Source: Qipengyuania aestuarii | Lineage (GTDB): Bacteria > Pseudomonadota > Alphaproteobacteria > Sphingomonadales > Sphingomonadaceae | DNA length: 64,000 bases | NCBI RefSeq assembly: GCF_019711535.1 | Contig: NZ_JAIGNP010000002.1 | Location: 1-64,000 of the forward strand | Direction: 5' to 3' | Shown: positions 39,833-50,200 of the stretch, one piece after another | Numbering within the stretch: the first letter of the stretch is position 1 | Layout: the number at the start of each line of letters is the position of its first letter | Made by a program: the position numbers and the translations under genes | Notes under the pieces: generated by a model | The model's database searches: none | The model's input: only the letters and a program-made list of their open reading frames with translations | Told to the model about the DNA's origin: nothing

Positions 39833-41269
39833 TTATTCTTCGCCATTTTCGCCTCCGGTACCTTGCTCCCAGCCGCCGCCCAAGGCGCGAAACACGGCGA
39901 TCTGATCTCGGGAGACGGCGGCGTCCTGCTCGGCGAGTTCGGCGCTCGCTTCAGCCAGCGTGCGCTCCGCGTCCAGCGTGTCGAGGGAATTGACCAGCCC
40001 CTCGCGGTTCTGCGCGCGAACGATCCGCGCGGCGCGTTCGGCGGATGCTACGGCCGCCACCAAAATACGCCGCCGTTCCAGCGCACGGGCGTAATTCGAC
40101 AAGGCTGTCTCCGCCTCCTGGAGCGCCACGAGCACGGTCCCGTCGAAGGCAGCGAGCGATCCGGCGGCATTCGCCTCGGCTGCATCGATCCGGGCGTAAA
40201 CCGGCTCGCGATTGGGAAACGCCCAATCGATCAGCGGGCCGAGCACGAAGCCCAGCGGCCCTCCGGCAAACAGATCGCCCAGCCTGGTCGCATCCGATCC
40301 GATAGACCCCCCGAGCGTGATGCGCGGATAAAGGTCTGCGCGGGCAATCCCGATCCACGCTCCGTCGGCCAGCGCGCGCTGTTCGGCTGCGCGAACATCC
40401 GGGCGGCGCGCGAGCATCTGCGTGCCGTCCCCCACCGGCAGCGGCGCGGCGATTTCGAGCGGAACCGTTCGTGCGCCGATATCCGCCGGCAGCTCCGCAG
40501 GCGCCCGGCCGGTCAGAGTGGCCAATGCGAACAGGGCAGCGCGGCGCTCTGCCTGGATCGCGGGAATGGTGGCCATACGCTGTTCCACCAGACTTTCGAT
40601 CCGCGCCACTGCCAGGCCATCGGTATAGCCTGCATCATGCCGCAACCGGGTCAGGCGGAGGCTGTCTTCGAGCAGATCGACTATCGAGCGCGCCACGCGC
40701 AACCGGGCTGCCGCGCTGGCGGCATCGGCATAGGCGCGCGTGGTATCCGCCACCACCATCACCCTCACCGCTTCGGCATCGGCGCTGGCGGCGGTAACAT
40801 CGCCGCGCGCGGCCTCGATACCGCTGCTCACCCGGCCGAACAGGTCGACTTCATAGGCGATATCGGCGCCGATCGAGAACTGACCACCGTCGCGGTCCTG
40901 CCCCGGCAGAGTCTGCGCTTCGGGCGCGCGTCCATAGCCAGCCGATGCGTCTAGCCCCACTTGCGGCAGCCGGTCCGCCCGCGCCCCCCGCAGCGCGGCA
41001 CGGGCACGGTCGATGCGGGCGACGGCCTGCCGGATATCGGTGTTTGCGGCGAGTGCATCGGCCACCAATCCATCCAGAACGGGGTCGTCATACAGACGCC
41101 ACCAATCCTGCGGGAGGGGCGCTGCGGATACGCTATCTGACTCGGCTGAGAGGAAGGGGCCGGTTTCCACATCGTGGATGGGAAGGGACGCGATGTGGTC
41201 CGGCCCCGCCGCGCAGCCCGCCAGGGCCAACGCGGAAACGGCGGGGAAGAGAAATGTGCGAAGATTCAT
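39833..41269 (-). CDS. RND efflux outer-membrane factor (OprM/NodT family lipoprotein)
   Basis: 478 aa from ATG 41269; the frame is open much further but overlaps the permease gene. Lipobox LAGC at about residue 19 (FPAVSALALAGC), followed by PQDWWRLYDDPVLDGLVADA and two outer-membrane-efflux repeats rich in alanine and arginine (typical coiled coils), with LARRPDVRAAEQ in the linker. TolC-like trimer giving the exit channel for the pump encoded upstream; 11 bp separates the genes. Confidence 0.95.
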   Translation of the reverse strand: MNLRTFLFPAVSALALAGCAAGPDHIASLPIHDVETGPFLSAESDSVSAAPLPQDWWRLYDDPVLDGLVADALAANTDIRQAVARIDRARAALRGARADRLPQVGLDASAGYGRAPEAQTLPGQDRDGGQFSIGADIAYEVDLFGRVSSGIEAARGDVTAASADAEAVRVMVVADTTRAYADAASAAARLRVARSIVDLLEDSLRLTRLRHDAGYTDGLAVARIESLVEQRMATIPAIQAERRAALFALATLTGRAPAELPADIGARTVPLEIAAPLPVGDGTQMLARRPDVRAAEQRALADGAWIGIARADLYPRITLGGSIGSDATRLGDLFAGGPLGFVLGPLIDWAFPNREPVYARIDAAEANAAGSLAAFDGTVLVALQEAETALSNYARALERRRILVAAVASAERAARIVRAQNREGLVNSLDTLDAERTLAEASAELAEQDAAVSRDQIAVFRALGGGWEQGTGGENGEE

Positions 41270-41280
41270 GAGCAAGGCTC

Positions 41281-44200
41281 CTATTCGGCGGGCTGCATGG
41301 CGGGGCGCACATCTGAGCTGCCCCGGGGGCCGCGCAGCGATGCGAGCCGGTCGCCCAGAGCGCGGCAAACGACATAGAAAGTGGGGGTGAAGATCAGGCC
41401 GAAGCCGGTCACGCCAAGCATGCCGAAGCACACCGCCGTGCCCAGCGCCTGGCGCAGTTCCGCGCCCGCGCCGGTCGCGATCACCAGCGGGACCGAGCCG
41501 AGGATGAAGGCGAAGCTGGTCATCAGGATCGGGCGCAGACGGGTCCGCGCCGCTTCGATCGCGGCATTGATGGGCGACAGGCCGTGCAGCGCCTCGCCCT
41601 GCCGGGCGAATTCCACGATCAGGATCGCGTTCTTGGCCGACAGCGCGATCAGCACGACCAGGCCGATCTGGGTGAGGACGTTGTTGTCCATCCCCATCAG
41701 GTTCACCCCGATCATCGCCGCAAGCAGGCACATCGGCACGATCAGGATGATCGCCAGCGGCATGATCAGGCTCTCGTACTGCGCCGCCAGAACCAGGAAG
41801 ACGAGCAGCACCGCGAGGCCGAAGACGTAGATCGCGGTATTGCCGGTGCTGGCCTGCTGGAAGGCGATGCCGGTCCATTCGGTCGAATAGCCCTGCGGCA
41901 CGGTTTCCGCCGCGACCTTCTCCATCGTCACCAGCGACTGCCCCGTCGAACTTGTCGGCGCGGTGTCGCCGTCGATGGCGACGGCGGGGGCGAGATTGTA
42001 GCGGCTGACGCGGTACGGGCCGGTGGTGTCGGTCACGGTCGCAACCGATCCCAGCGGCACCATCGCCCCGTTGCCGGACCGGGCATACAGATTGCCGATA
42101 TCGCTGACATCGTCGCGATAGCTCGCATCCGCCTGCGCGGTGACGCGATAGGTCCGGCCCAGCAGGTTAAAGTCGTTGATGAAGGCGCTGCCCAGATAAA
42201 CCGACAGCGTGTCGAAGATGTCGCTCGGCGAAACGCCCAGCATCTGCGCCTTTTCGCGGTCGATATCGGTCTTCACCCGCGGCGTGCCGGTGTCGAAGAA
42301 GGTATAGACCCCGGCCAGCCCTTCCTGCTGGTTGGCCTGCGCGATCACCGCGTTTGCCACGTCCTGCATCTGGCGGTAGCCCTGCCCGGAATCATCCTTC
42401 AGCATCATGCGGAAGCCCCCGGCGGAGCCGATGCCCTGGATGACGGGCGGCTTTACGATCATCAGGCGCGCTTCGTTGATATCGGCGGTGGCGGCCTGCG
42501 CCTTGGCGATCAGCTCGTCGATCGACTGGCCGTTGCCCTCACGATGGTGGAAATCGTCGAGCACCCAGTAAGCGGCGGCGGAGCTGGCGGACTGGGTCTG
42601 CGTCGTACCGTCGAAACCGGACAGCATCACCGTGCCCGTGATTCCTTCGATGGGCAGCACGCGTTCGGCGACCTTCTTCATCACCGCATCGGTGCGCGTC
42701 GTCGACGACCCCGGGGGCAGCTGGATGACCGAGACGAAATAGCCCTGGTCCTGCTGCGGTACGAAGCCGGTGGGGGTCATAACCAATGCTAACCCGGTCA
42801 GGCCGATCAGCACGCCGTAGGCCAGCACCATGCGCCGGGGCATCGCCACCAGCCGCCCGGTCAGCCGCGCATAGCTGTCGCTGAAGCGCTCGAACCCGGC
42901 GTTAAACTTGTCGCCTGCCCGCTCGATCGCCTTGCGCCAACGCGGCGCGTCTTCGGGCAGGTGCTCGTGCGGCCGCAGAAGCAGCGCGGACAGCGCGGGC
43001 GAAAGCGTGAGCGAGACGAACAGCGAGATGATGGTCGCGGCGGAAATCGTGACCGCGAACTGCTTGTAGAACTCGCCCGACAGGCCGCCCATGAACAGCG
43101 TCGGCACGAACACCGCGCACAGCACCAGCACGATCGCGATCAGCGCGCTGCCGACCTCGTCCATCGATCGCCGCGCGGCTTCCAGCGGGCTGTAGCCTGC
43201 CTCCAGATTGCGCTCGACATTTTCGACCACCACGATCGCGTCATCGACCACGATCCCGATCGCGAGGACCAGCCCGAACAGCGAGAGGTTGTTGAGCGAA
43301 TAGCCCAGCATCGCCAGCACCGCGAAGGTGCCGACCAGCGAGATCGGGATGGCGAGCACGGGGATGATTGAGGCGCGCGCCTTCTGCAGGAAGACGATGA
43401 TCACCAGCACAACCAGCACCACCGCTTCGAGCAGGGTGTGCAGCACCGCGTCGATGCTTTCGGCGATAAATTCGGTCGGGTTGTAGACGATCCGGTATTC
43501 GAGGCCCTGCGGGAAATCGGCCGCCAGCTCGTCCATCGTCGCCTTGACGCCTTCCGCCGCGGCGAGCGCGTTGGAGCCGGGCTTCTGGAAAACCGGCAGG
43601 ATCACCGAATCCGTGTCGTTGAGGTAGGCCGAGGTCGCGTAGTCCGCCGCGCCGATCTCGACCCGCGCCACGTCGCTGACGTGGATCTGGCGGCCCTGGT
43701 CGTCGGTGCGGATCACCACCTCGCCGAACTGGTCCGGGCTGGTGAAGCGCCCCTGCGTCTCGACATTGAGCTGGAAGGCGGAATCGGGGCTCGGCTGCTG
43801 GCCGAGCGTACCGGCGGCTACCTGCACGTTCTGCGCCCTCAGCGCACGCACGACATCGCTGCCCGTCAGGCCTAGCGCGGCGGCGCGGCCCGGATCGATC
43901 CACACGCGCATCGCCAGCTCGCGCTGGCCGAACATCTGGACGTCGCCGACGCCCTCAAGCCGCGCGATCCGGTCCTTGATCCGGGTCTGCGCGTAGTTCG
44001 AGATATATTCCCGGTCGAGCGAACCGTCGGGCGAGATCAGGTTGACCACCATCAGGAAGTCGGGCGTGGTTTTGCGGGTGACGATGCCGAGACGCTGGAC
44101 CTCTTCGGGCAGCCGCGCCTCGGCAATCGCGACGCGGTTCTGGACCAGCACCTGCGCTTCGTCGAGGTCGGTGCCGGGCGCGAAGGTGACGGTGATCGTC

Positions 44201-44469
44201 ATCCGCCCGTCGCCGGTGGATTCGCTCGACTGGTAGAGCATCCCGTCGACGCCGTTTATCTCCTGCTCGATCGGATTGGCGACGGTATCGGCCACCGTTT
44301 CGGCCGAGGCGCCTGGATAGACCGCATTCACGGTTACCGTCGGCGGGACGATGTCGGGATACTGGCTGACCGGCAGGAAGAAGTAGGAAATTGCACCGAC
44401 CAGCGTCACCAGCACGGCGAGAACGCAGGCGAAGATCGGCCGATCGATGAAGAAGCGGGAAATGTTCAT
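41281..44469 (-). CDS. RND multidrug efflux permease (HAE1 family, AcrB-like)
   Basis: 1062 aa from ATG 44469 (MNISRFFIDRPIFACVLAVL); 54 extra in-frame codons upstream are not family-like. The protein has 12 transmembrane helices, two large periplasmic loops and the proton-relay aspartates in GIVVDDAIVVVENVER. Other AcrB marks are PVSQYPDIVPPTVTV and SAKNAILIVEFA. The proton-driven pump works with the adaptor and the outer-membrane factor of the same operon. Confidence 0.96.
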   Translation of the reverse strand: MNISRFFIDRPIFACVLAVLVTLVGAISYFFLPVSQYPDIVPPTVTVNAVYPGASAETVADTVANPIEQEINGVDGMLYQSSESTGDGRMTITVTFAPGTDLDEAQVLVQNRVAIAEARLPEEVQRLGIVTRKTTPDFLMVVNLISPDGSLDREYISNYAQTRIKDRIARLEGVGDVQMFGQRELAMRVWIDPGRAAALGLTGSDVVRALRAQNVQVAAGTLGQQPSPDSAFQLNVETQGRFTSPDQFGEVVIRTDDQGRQIHVSDVARVEIGAADYATSAYLNDTDSVILPVFQKPGSNALAAAEGVKATMDELAADFPQGLEYRIVYNPTEFIAESIDAVLHTLLEAVVLVVLVIIVFLQKARASIIPVLAIPISLVGTFAVLAMLGYSLNNLSLFGLVLAIGIVVDDAIVVVENVERNLEAGYSPLEAARRSMDEVGSALIAIVLVLCAVFVPTLFMGGLSGEFYKQFAVTISAATIISLFVSLTLSPALSALLLRPHEHLPEDAPRWRKAIERAGDKFNAGFERFSDSYARLTGRLVAMPRRMVLAYGVLIGLTGLALVMTPTGFVPQQDQGYFVSVIQLPPGSSTTRTDAVMKKVAERVLPIEGITGTVMLSGFDGTTQTQSASSAAAYWVLDDFHHREGNGQSIDELIAKAQAATADINEARLMIVKPPVIQGIGSAGGFRMMLKDDSGQGYRQMQDVANAVIAQANQQEGLAGVYTFFDTGTPRVKTDIDREKAQMLGVSPSDIFDTLSVYLGSAFINDFNLLGRTYRVTAQADASYRDDVSDIGNLYARSGNGAMVPLGSVATVTDTTGPYRVSRYNLAPAVAIDGDTAPTSSTGQSLVTMEKVAAETVPQGYSTEWTGIAFQQASTGNTAIYVFGLAVLLVFLVLAAQYESLIMPLAIILIVPMCLLAAMIGVNLMGMDNNVLTQIGLVVLIALSAKNAILIVEFARQGEALHGLSPINAAIEAARTRLRPILMTSFAFILGSVPLVIATGAGAELRQALGTAVCFGMLGVTGFGLIFTPTFYVVCRALGDRLASLRGPRGSSDVRPAMQPAE

Positions 44470-44539
44470 GGACGCACTCCGGGCGTGAAATGGGGGCGTT
44501 GGAGATGGGGCGGGGCGCGGAACGCGCCGCGTGCGGGGT

Positions 44540-45871
44540 CTAGCTGGCGAGGCTGGCCGAGGAGGCAGGGGTCGCCATGGGCGCTTCCCTGGCCTTGTCG
44601 CCCGCCGGGGCGGAGGCGACGATACGGCCATTCTGCGCAGTGACCTTCTGTCCCGGCATCGCCATCTGCGTACCCTTGATGATCACCCGGTCGTTTGGCT
44701 TGAGACCTTTCTCGATCACTCTGAGGCCGCCCACCAGCGGGCCCAGTTCAACCGGGCGGTTCGCCACCGTCCCGTCCTTCTGCACTACCAGGACCAGCTT
44801 GCGCGTCTGGTCCGTCACGATGGCCGTGTCGGGAACTAGCAGCGCCTGGTGCGTGCCGCTGGCAGCGAGGCGCATGCGGCCGAATAGTCCGGGCGCAAGA
44901 AAGCCCTCGCCGTTGCGAACCACGGCTCGCGCACGGATGGTACCCGACTGGCTGTCGAGGCCATTGTCGGTAAAATCGAGCGTGCCGAGCCAGCGATAAT
45001 CGGTCTCGTCCTGCAGACGGATTTCGACCGGTGTGCCCTTGTCGAGCCCTTCGCGGCGCGCCTTGAGGAACAGCGCCTCGGAGCCGGTGAATTCGAAATA
45101 GACCGGGTCGACCGCATTGATTGTCGTCAAGAGCGTGGCCGCGCTTCCGCCCCCGCCGGATACGAGATTGCCCGCATCGATACGGCGGTCGGAAATCCGC
45201 CCTGAAATCGGCGCCCGCACCGTGGTGAAGCCAACATCGAGAGCGCGTGCGGATACTCTTGCCTTGGCGGCGGCGAGGATTGCGGCATCGTTTCTGACCT
45301 GGGCCTGGAGGCGGTCGATCTCGGTCCCGGCAATCGCATCATCGGAAATCAGCCGCTGCGCGCGCGCCAGATTATCGCGCGACAGGGCCAGCGCGCTGTC
45401 GGCGCGCGCGACTTCGGCTTTCGCTTCGGCGAGCGCAGCGCGGTAAGCGCGAGAATCGATGGTGAAGAGCGGCGCACCCTGCTGAACGAACTGGCCGTCG
45501 ATAAAGTGAATACGCGTAATCTCGCCGGTAACCTGGGGGCGAACTTCGACGCTGCGACTGGCCTGGAACCGGCCAACGAATTCATCCCACTCGGTGATTT
45601 CCTTCTGCAGCGGATGCGCAGCTGTCACCGCTGGCGGACCCGCCGCGGCAGTGGCGACGGGCTCATTTCCCGTTAACCACCACGCCCCGCCCAATCCGGC
45701 TACGATGAGGGCGAAGGCGAGCCAGCGCCGCTTGGGCCGTGGCCGCGCAACCGGGCTGTCTGATCGATCCTCATCGTCCTGCTCAGGCTCGTCTAGAATT
45801 TCAGAAATGTGCTGAGCGCGGCGCTCTTCGGCGGCTTCATCTGCGCGGCGATCGAACGGTGTGTCGAACAT
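44540..45871 (-). CDS. RND efflux periplasmic adaptor (membrane fusion protein)
   Basis: 443 aa. An unusually long cytoplasmic N-terminus (about 50 aa, acidic, EPEQDDEDRSD) precedes one transmembrane anchor (WLAFALIVAGLGGAWWLTG), so it is inserted rather than lipid-anchored. Then come the barrel-sandwich hybrid (SVEVRPQVTGEITRIHFIDG), a helical hairpin, the beta-barrel and the membrane-proximal domain (KGLKPNDRVIIKGTQ). First gene of the efflux operon. Confidence 0.94.
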   Translation of the reverse strand: MFDTPFDRRADEAAEERRAQHISEILDEPEQDDEDRSDSPVARPRPKRRWLAFALIVAGLGGAWWLTGNEPVATAAAGPPAVTAAHPLQKEITEWDEFVGRFQASRSVEVRPQVTGEITRIHFIDGQFVQQGAPLFTIDSRAYRAALAEAKAEVARADSALALSRDNLARAQRLISDDAIAGTEIDRLQAQVRNDAAILAAAKARVSARALDVGFTTVRAPISGRISDRRIDAGNLVSGGGGSAATLLTTINAVDPVYFEFTGSEALFLKARREGLDKGTPVEIRLQDETDYRWLGTLDFTDNGLDSQSGTIRARAVVRNGEGFLAPGLFGRMRLAASGTHQALLVPDTAIVTDQTRKLVLVVQKDGTVANRPVELGPLVGGLRVIEKGLKPNDRVIIKGTQMAMPGQKVTAQNGRIVASAPAGDKAREAPMATPASSASLAS

Positions 45872-46013
45872 GGAGTATACCTGACCTTATCGAGACGAGC
45901 GCTATCGCCTCCAAAAGCAGGGGCTTTCGGAGCAAAACGCTGTGAATTCGGATTAACCGGAGGCTTGCGGCAACCAGCCGCCGCACAGCGAAACATCGCT
46001 GTGCGACTATCTG

Positions 46014-46025
46014 TACCGATAAGTA
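46014..46025. promoter_or_regulatory. candidate TetR operator (imperfect)
   Basis: TACCGATAAGTA matches the half-site pattern TACC-N4-GGTA with one mismatch. It lies upstream of the efflux adaptor gene and resembles the two perfect copies at 46060 and 46696. Binding is inferred. Confidence 0.5.
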
Positions 46026-46059
46026 TTTAATCTGGTGTTCAGGTCAAGCGAAATTTATG

Positions 46060-46071
46060 TACCGCTAGGTA
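46060..46071. promoter_or_regulatory. candidate TetR operator
   Basis: TACCGCTAGGTA, an inverted repeat of TACC/GGTA, lies between tetR and the efflux operon, about 190 bp before the adaptor start codon. The same palindrome type occurs at the tetR start, supporting one repressor for both units. Confidence 0.6.
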
Positions 46072-46096
46072 TTTTTATTCTCAGATCGAGAAAGTC

Positions 46097-46696
46097 TCAG
46101 CGTGAGGGCCAGGAAAGAAGCGCTGATTCAGTCACTTGCAAAAGTTCGGCGCGACTGGCGCCCGACTGGGCCTGAACCGACATGCCCTGCATTAGAGCCA
46201 GTAGGTAACGCGTAATTGCCGTGGCATCGGTGGGGACGATGAACTCGCCGGCATCGATGGCGCGCTGCATCCGGTCGACGATCAACTGTTTCGCCGATTC
46301 CGCGCGCGCATTGACGTCGTCGCGGATGGAAGGCTCGATGCTCTGGCAACCGACGGACGCAATAACGCCCATGCAGCCGCGGCATTCGTCGCCCGTGGCC
46401 ACGTCCACGGAACCGAGCAACAGCGTCTCGGCAACGGCGCGCGCAGTGGGCGCCTCGACCGCTTCTCCGATATAGGCGAGCTTGTCCTTCTCGTAGAGAT
46501 CGAGCGCCAGGCTGAAGAGGTTTTCCTTGTTACCGAACGCTGCATAGAGGCTCGGACGGGTAATCCCCATGGCTTCGGTCAGATCGCTCAGCGATGTGCC
46601 TTCGTAGCCCTTCTGCCAGAACAGACGCAGCGCCTGGCCAAGCGCCTCGTCAGTATCAAATTCGCGCGGGCGACCTCGTGTTGCAACCTTTTCCAT
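46097..46696 (-). CDS. TetR-family repressor of the RND operon
   Basis: 199 aa. The N-terminal HTH is GRPREFDTDEALGQALRLFW then SLSDLTEAMGITRPSLYAAF. The C-terminal domain has DVATGDECRGCMGVIASVGC, like the YcdC/AcrR C-terminal group common next to efflux pumps. It is encoded in the same direction just upstream of the pump operon; 225 bp separate the two units and hold two operator-like palindromes. A ligand cannot be predicted. Confidence 0.92.
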   Translation of the reverse strand: MEKVATRGRPREFDTDEALGQALRLFWQKGYEGTSLSDLTEAMGITRPSLYAAFGNKENLFSLALDLYEKDKLAYIGEAVEAPTARAVAETLLLGSVDVATGDECRGCMGVIASVGCQSIEPSIRDDVNARAESAKQLIVDRMQRAIDAGEFIVPTDATAITRYLLALMQGMSVQAQSGASRAELLQVTESALLSWPSR

Positions 46697-46707
46697 ACCT
46701 TAAGGTA
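46696..46707. promoter_or_regulatory. candidate TetR autoregulatory operator
   Basis: TACCTTAAGGTA is a perfect 12-bp palindrome overlapping the first base of the tetR start codon. It shares TACC...GGTA with the sites at 46014 and 46060. A bound repressor here would block tetR transcription or early translation (inference). Confidence 0.6.
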
Positions 46708-47272
46708 TAGATCTTCGGCGAGAAAGATTCAACGCTTCGGTTGGTTGCTGAGGATGTGTGCCGGGGGGGGGCAGGCTGACGGCGGCCGTTATCGAAGCTT
46801 TTCGCGATTTCGTGGTCTGGTGAGCACATCACTTCCTTGACGCTCGTCAATCCATGACTTCTTCAGCAAGGCTTCCTCGATTTGGTAACGCCCGCTATTT
46901 TATGGGTAAGGATGACTTTAATAGTATCTAAAAGGTTTCAGCGGTTGGCCAAACAAAGTTTCGGATGAGTGAGACGAGCAACCCTTTTTGCCCTAAAGAC
47001 ACTCTAACATATCAGAGGTAGGCAAAATATCTCCGCTCTCACTATATTTTCAATGTTAACAACATAATTATAATAGAGAGAAATAAAAAATTCGATAAGT
47101 TGTATTGAGGTCACATAATTTCTTATTTTTCCAATAAGTGTCTAATTAATGTAAACAACGCTAGCGGTCTCTTGAAAGAATGTTAGCCCTGATCATGTCT
47201 GGGATTTTGGAAGTCGACCAAGCGGCGACTATTCGTTTTCTCGGAAAAAAGATATGATTAGGGGACATAACC
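46708..47272. other. AT-rich intergenic leader before the TonB receptor gene
   Basis: 565 bp without a convincing gene. From about 46,900 the base composition drops sharply to AT-rich, with runs such as CATAATTATAATAG near 47,065, in contrast to the GC-rich flanks. It must hold the promoter and long 5' leader of the TonB receptor gene. A weak inverted repeat AGTCG/CGACT is seen at about 47,212-47,230. The AGGGGA ribosome binding site of the receptor is at its end. No riboswitch class was recognised. Confidence 0.5.
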
Positions 47273-50200
47273 ATGACTAAGAAATTGCGTAAGACTCTTC
47301 TTAGTGCGAGCAGCGCATTGAGAGCTTTTTCTGTAGTTGGTGCAATTACGGTGGCTGGGGTGACGGCGGCACCTGTATGTGCGCAGGACTTTACCAATGT
47401 GACAGCAACCGGACGTGTCACCGATGCTGGGGGCAATCCGGTGTCTGGCGCTACAGTCTCCATTACTTCTGACGATCAGGGTTTCAACCGAACGGCAACG
47501 ACAGACTCTGACGGTTCGTATCGCGTGCCAAACCTGCCTCAAGGCGAATACACGTTCGAGGTTTCCGCGCCTGCATTCGCGACCTATTCGGAAAACGGCA
47601 TCGCCCTTCGGCAATCAGCGGGGGGTAACAGCTTCCGACTGGTGGCAGAAGATGCGGTGGCGAGCGGCGCGGGTGATGCCATCGTCGTTACCGGACAGCG
47701 CGTTCGCGTCTCGGATTTCGATCGCGCAACGGTTGGTGCCGTGGTGAATGTCGCCGATGTTGCCGGCCGCGTTCCTATCGCCCGGGACCTCACCTCCGTC
47801 ATCCTGCTTGCGCCTGGCACGACACAGGGCGATACAGCGTTTGGAAATCTGCCCGCCCTTTCTGGTTCTTCTGTTTCTGAAAATACCTATTTTCTCAACG
47901 GCTTGAACGTCACGGATTTTCGGCAGGGCCTAGGCGCTGTTGAAGTACCCTTCGTATTCTACGACACCGTAGAGGTTAAGAATGGCGGCGTCCCGGCTGA
48001 GTTCGGTCGCTTCACGGGTGGCTTCGTCAACGCCATTTCAAAGTCCGGTTCGAACGATTTTCATGGCGGCGTCCTAGTAAACTATCAGCCGAGTTGGGGA
48101 TTCGAGAAAAGGCCCAACACGCTCATCGACTACAACACTTCAGATTTCGACGAGACAGTTGAGGTTGTCGCAAATCTCTCCGGGCCAATCTGGAAGGACA
48201 GACTTTTCTTCTATGGGTTTTACCAGCACAATTACCATCGGTTCGATGATTTGGAGCTGACCGTCCAGCCTAACACCGTTCTCTTGCCGGCAACCGACAC
48301 GCGCCCAGCCGACATCGATCCAACGACAGGACAGCCCGTTACGTCGGCGACGACCGTGGCTCCGTACAGCACGGGCTTTCGTTTCCTCCAGCAGACCGAG
48401 CGGGATCCTTATTTCGGCGGCAAACTGGATTTCATCCCGTTCGATGGCCATCGTTTGGAATTCACATATTTCGATTCCGGCCAGACCAACAATCAGCGGA
48501 CCTATGCTGTAGTGGACGCCGATGGTGGCGCCTACGATAGTCGCGTTGATGATCGACCTTTTCAGGGTGGCGCAACGGCAACGACGGTCTCCTTGACGGG
48601 CGGTGAGAATTATATCGGGCGTTACACCGGCCAGTTCACCGACTGGTTGACGCTATCAGCGGCCTATGGCCGGTCAGAGCGGCGTGATACGGTGACATCT
48701 TCCAATCCGGATTACCCGTTCATTTCAGACACCGCGGGTCTCGGCATTACGGGAAATCCGACGAACCTGATTGAAGAAAACGACGACACGCGTAAGTTCT
48801 ATCGTGCCGACGCGGATATCTACGTTAATCTGCTCGGCTCCCACCACTTCAAATTCGGATATGATCGCGAGGAACTGACTTCAAACCAGCTAACCTCCTA
48901 TACCGGTGACCGTGCCATCACTTATGTCAACTCCGGCAGTACAGGCGACACGAACGTGCCGACGCCCGACACGCTTTACTTTTTTTCGCGCACCTTCAGG
49001 AATGGCGGTACTTTCGATTCTGTCAATGAAGCAGCCTATATCCAGGATAGCTGGTCGCTCTTCGAAGATCGGGTCACCTTGAACCTGGGTCTTCGCTGGG
49101 ACAAATTCACCAACGACAATGTGGCTGGCGAGACTTACTTCGATTCCGGCGATCAGTTTGCTCCCAGAATAGCCTTTACTGCCGATCCTTTCGGCGACGG
49201 ATTGACCAAATTTTATGGCTCGTTTGGACGTTACTATCTGCCGATACCGAGCAATACGAATATTCGTCTGGCTGGCGCCGAATTCGACTACGATCAATAT
49301 TTCCTAGTCGATGGTATCAATCCCGACGGCACGCCAATCCCGGGCGCACCGGTTCTAACGGTTCAGAATGGAGTCGCCTGTCCCAACGATCCCAGCGCCA
49401 TTTCGCCGGGTACGGTCAATTGCAACATCCGAAGCGATGGCACTCCCACCCCCACAGTTGCTACGGTAGCGCAAAACCTGACTCCGCAGTCGGTCGACGA
49501 GTATGTTCTCGGCCTGGAGCGGAACATCGGGAACGGCATGACGGTCGGCATCTTCGGTATTCACCGCAGTCTGAACGAGTCACTTGAAGACGCAGCGATC
49601 GACGCGGCCGTCATCGCCTATTGCGAAGACGAGGGCATTTCAGGTTGCAGCGATATCTGGTCCTCATTCCATCAGTACGTTTTGATCAATCCCGGCGCCG
49701 ACCAGACAATCACCTTGTCGGATCCTTTGCCGGGCGAAACCGAATTGCGCACGGTGGACTTTACTGCAGCTCAGCTAGGCTATCCGCAGGCTCGGCGCAC
49801 TTACTGGGCCGGCACGGTGACTTTCGACCGAGAATTCGACGGTCTGTGGAGCGCCAACGCATCCTACACTTATTCTGAACTGAAGGGTAACGTCGAAGGG
49901 GGTATCCGCTCCGATAACGGGCAAACGGATTCTGGTTTGACGACCGCCTTCGACCAGCCCGGACTTACCGATGGGACGTATGGTTTCCTTCCAGGACATG
50001 CCAAACACCAATTCAAATTCTTCGGATCATATCAGCCCTTCGATTTCCTGACCCTGGGGGCTCAGTTCCAGGCGATCAGCCCACGTAAATTCGGATGTAT
50101 CGGACGCGTTCCGGCTAACCGTGACCCCTTTGCAGGCGCTTACGGAGCAGCCGGTTTCTACTGCAACGTCGACGAGCAGGGCAATGTCATCACGGATCCG

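Noticed and set aside
41270..41878. Long upstream extension of the outer-membrane factor frame
   Set aside because: It is an alternative frame of the RND permease; the lipoprotein signal starts at 41269.
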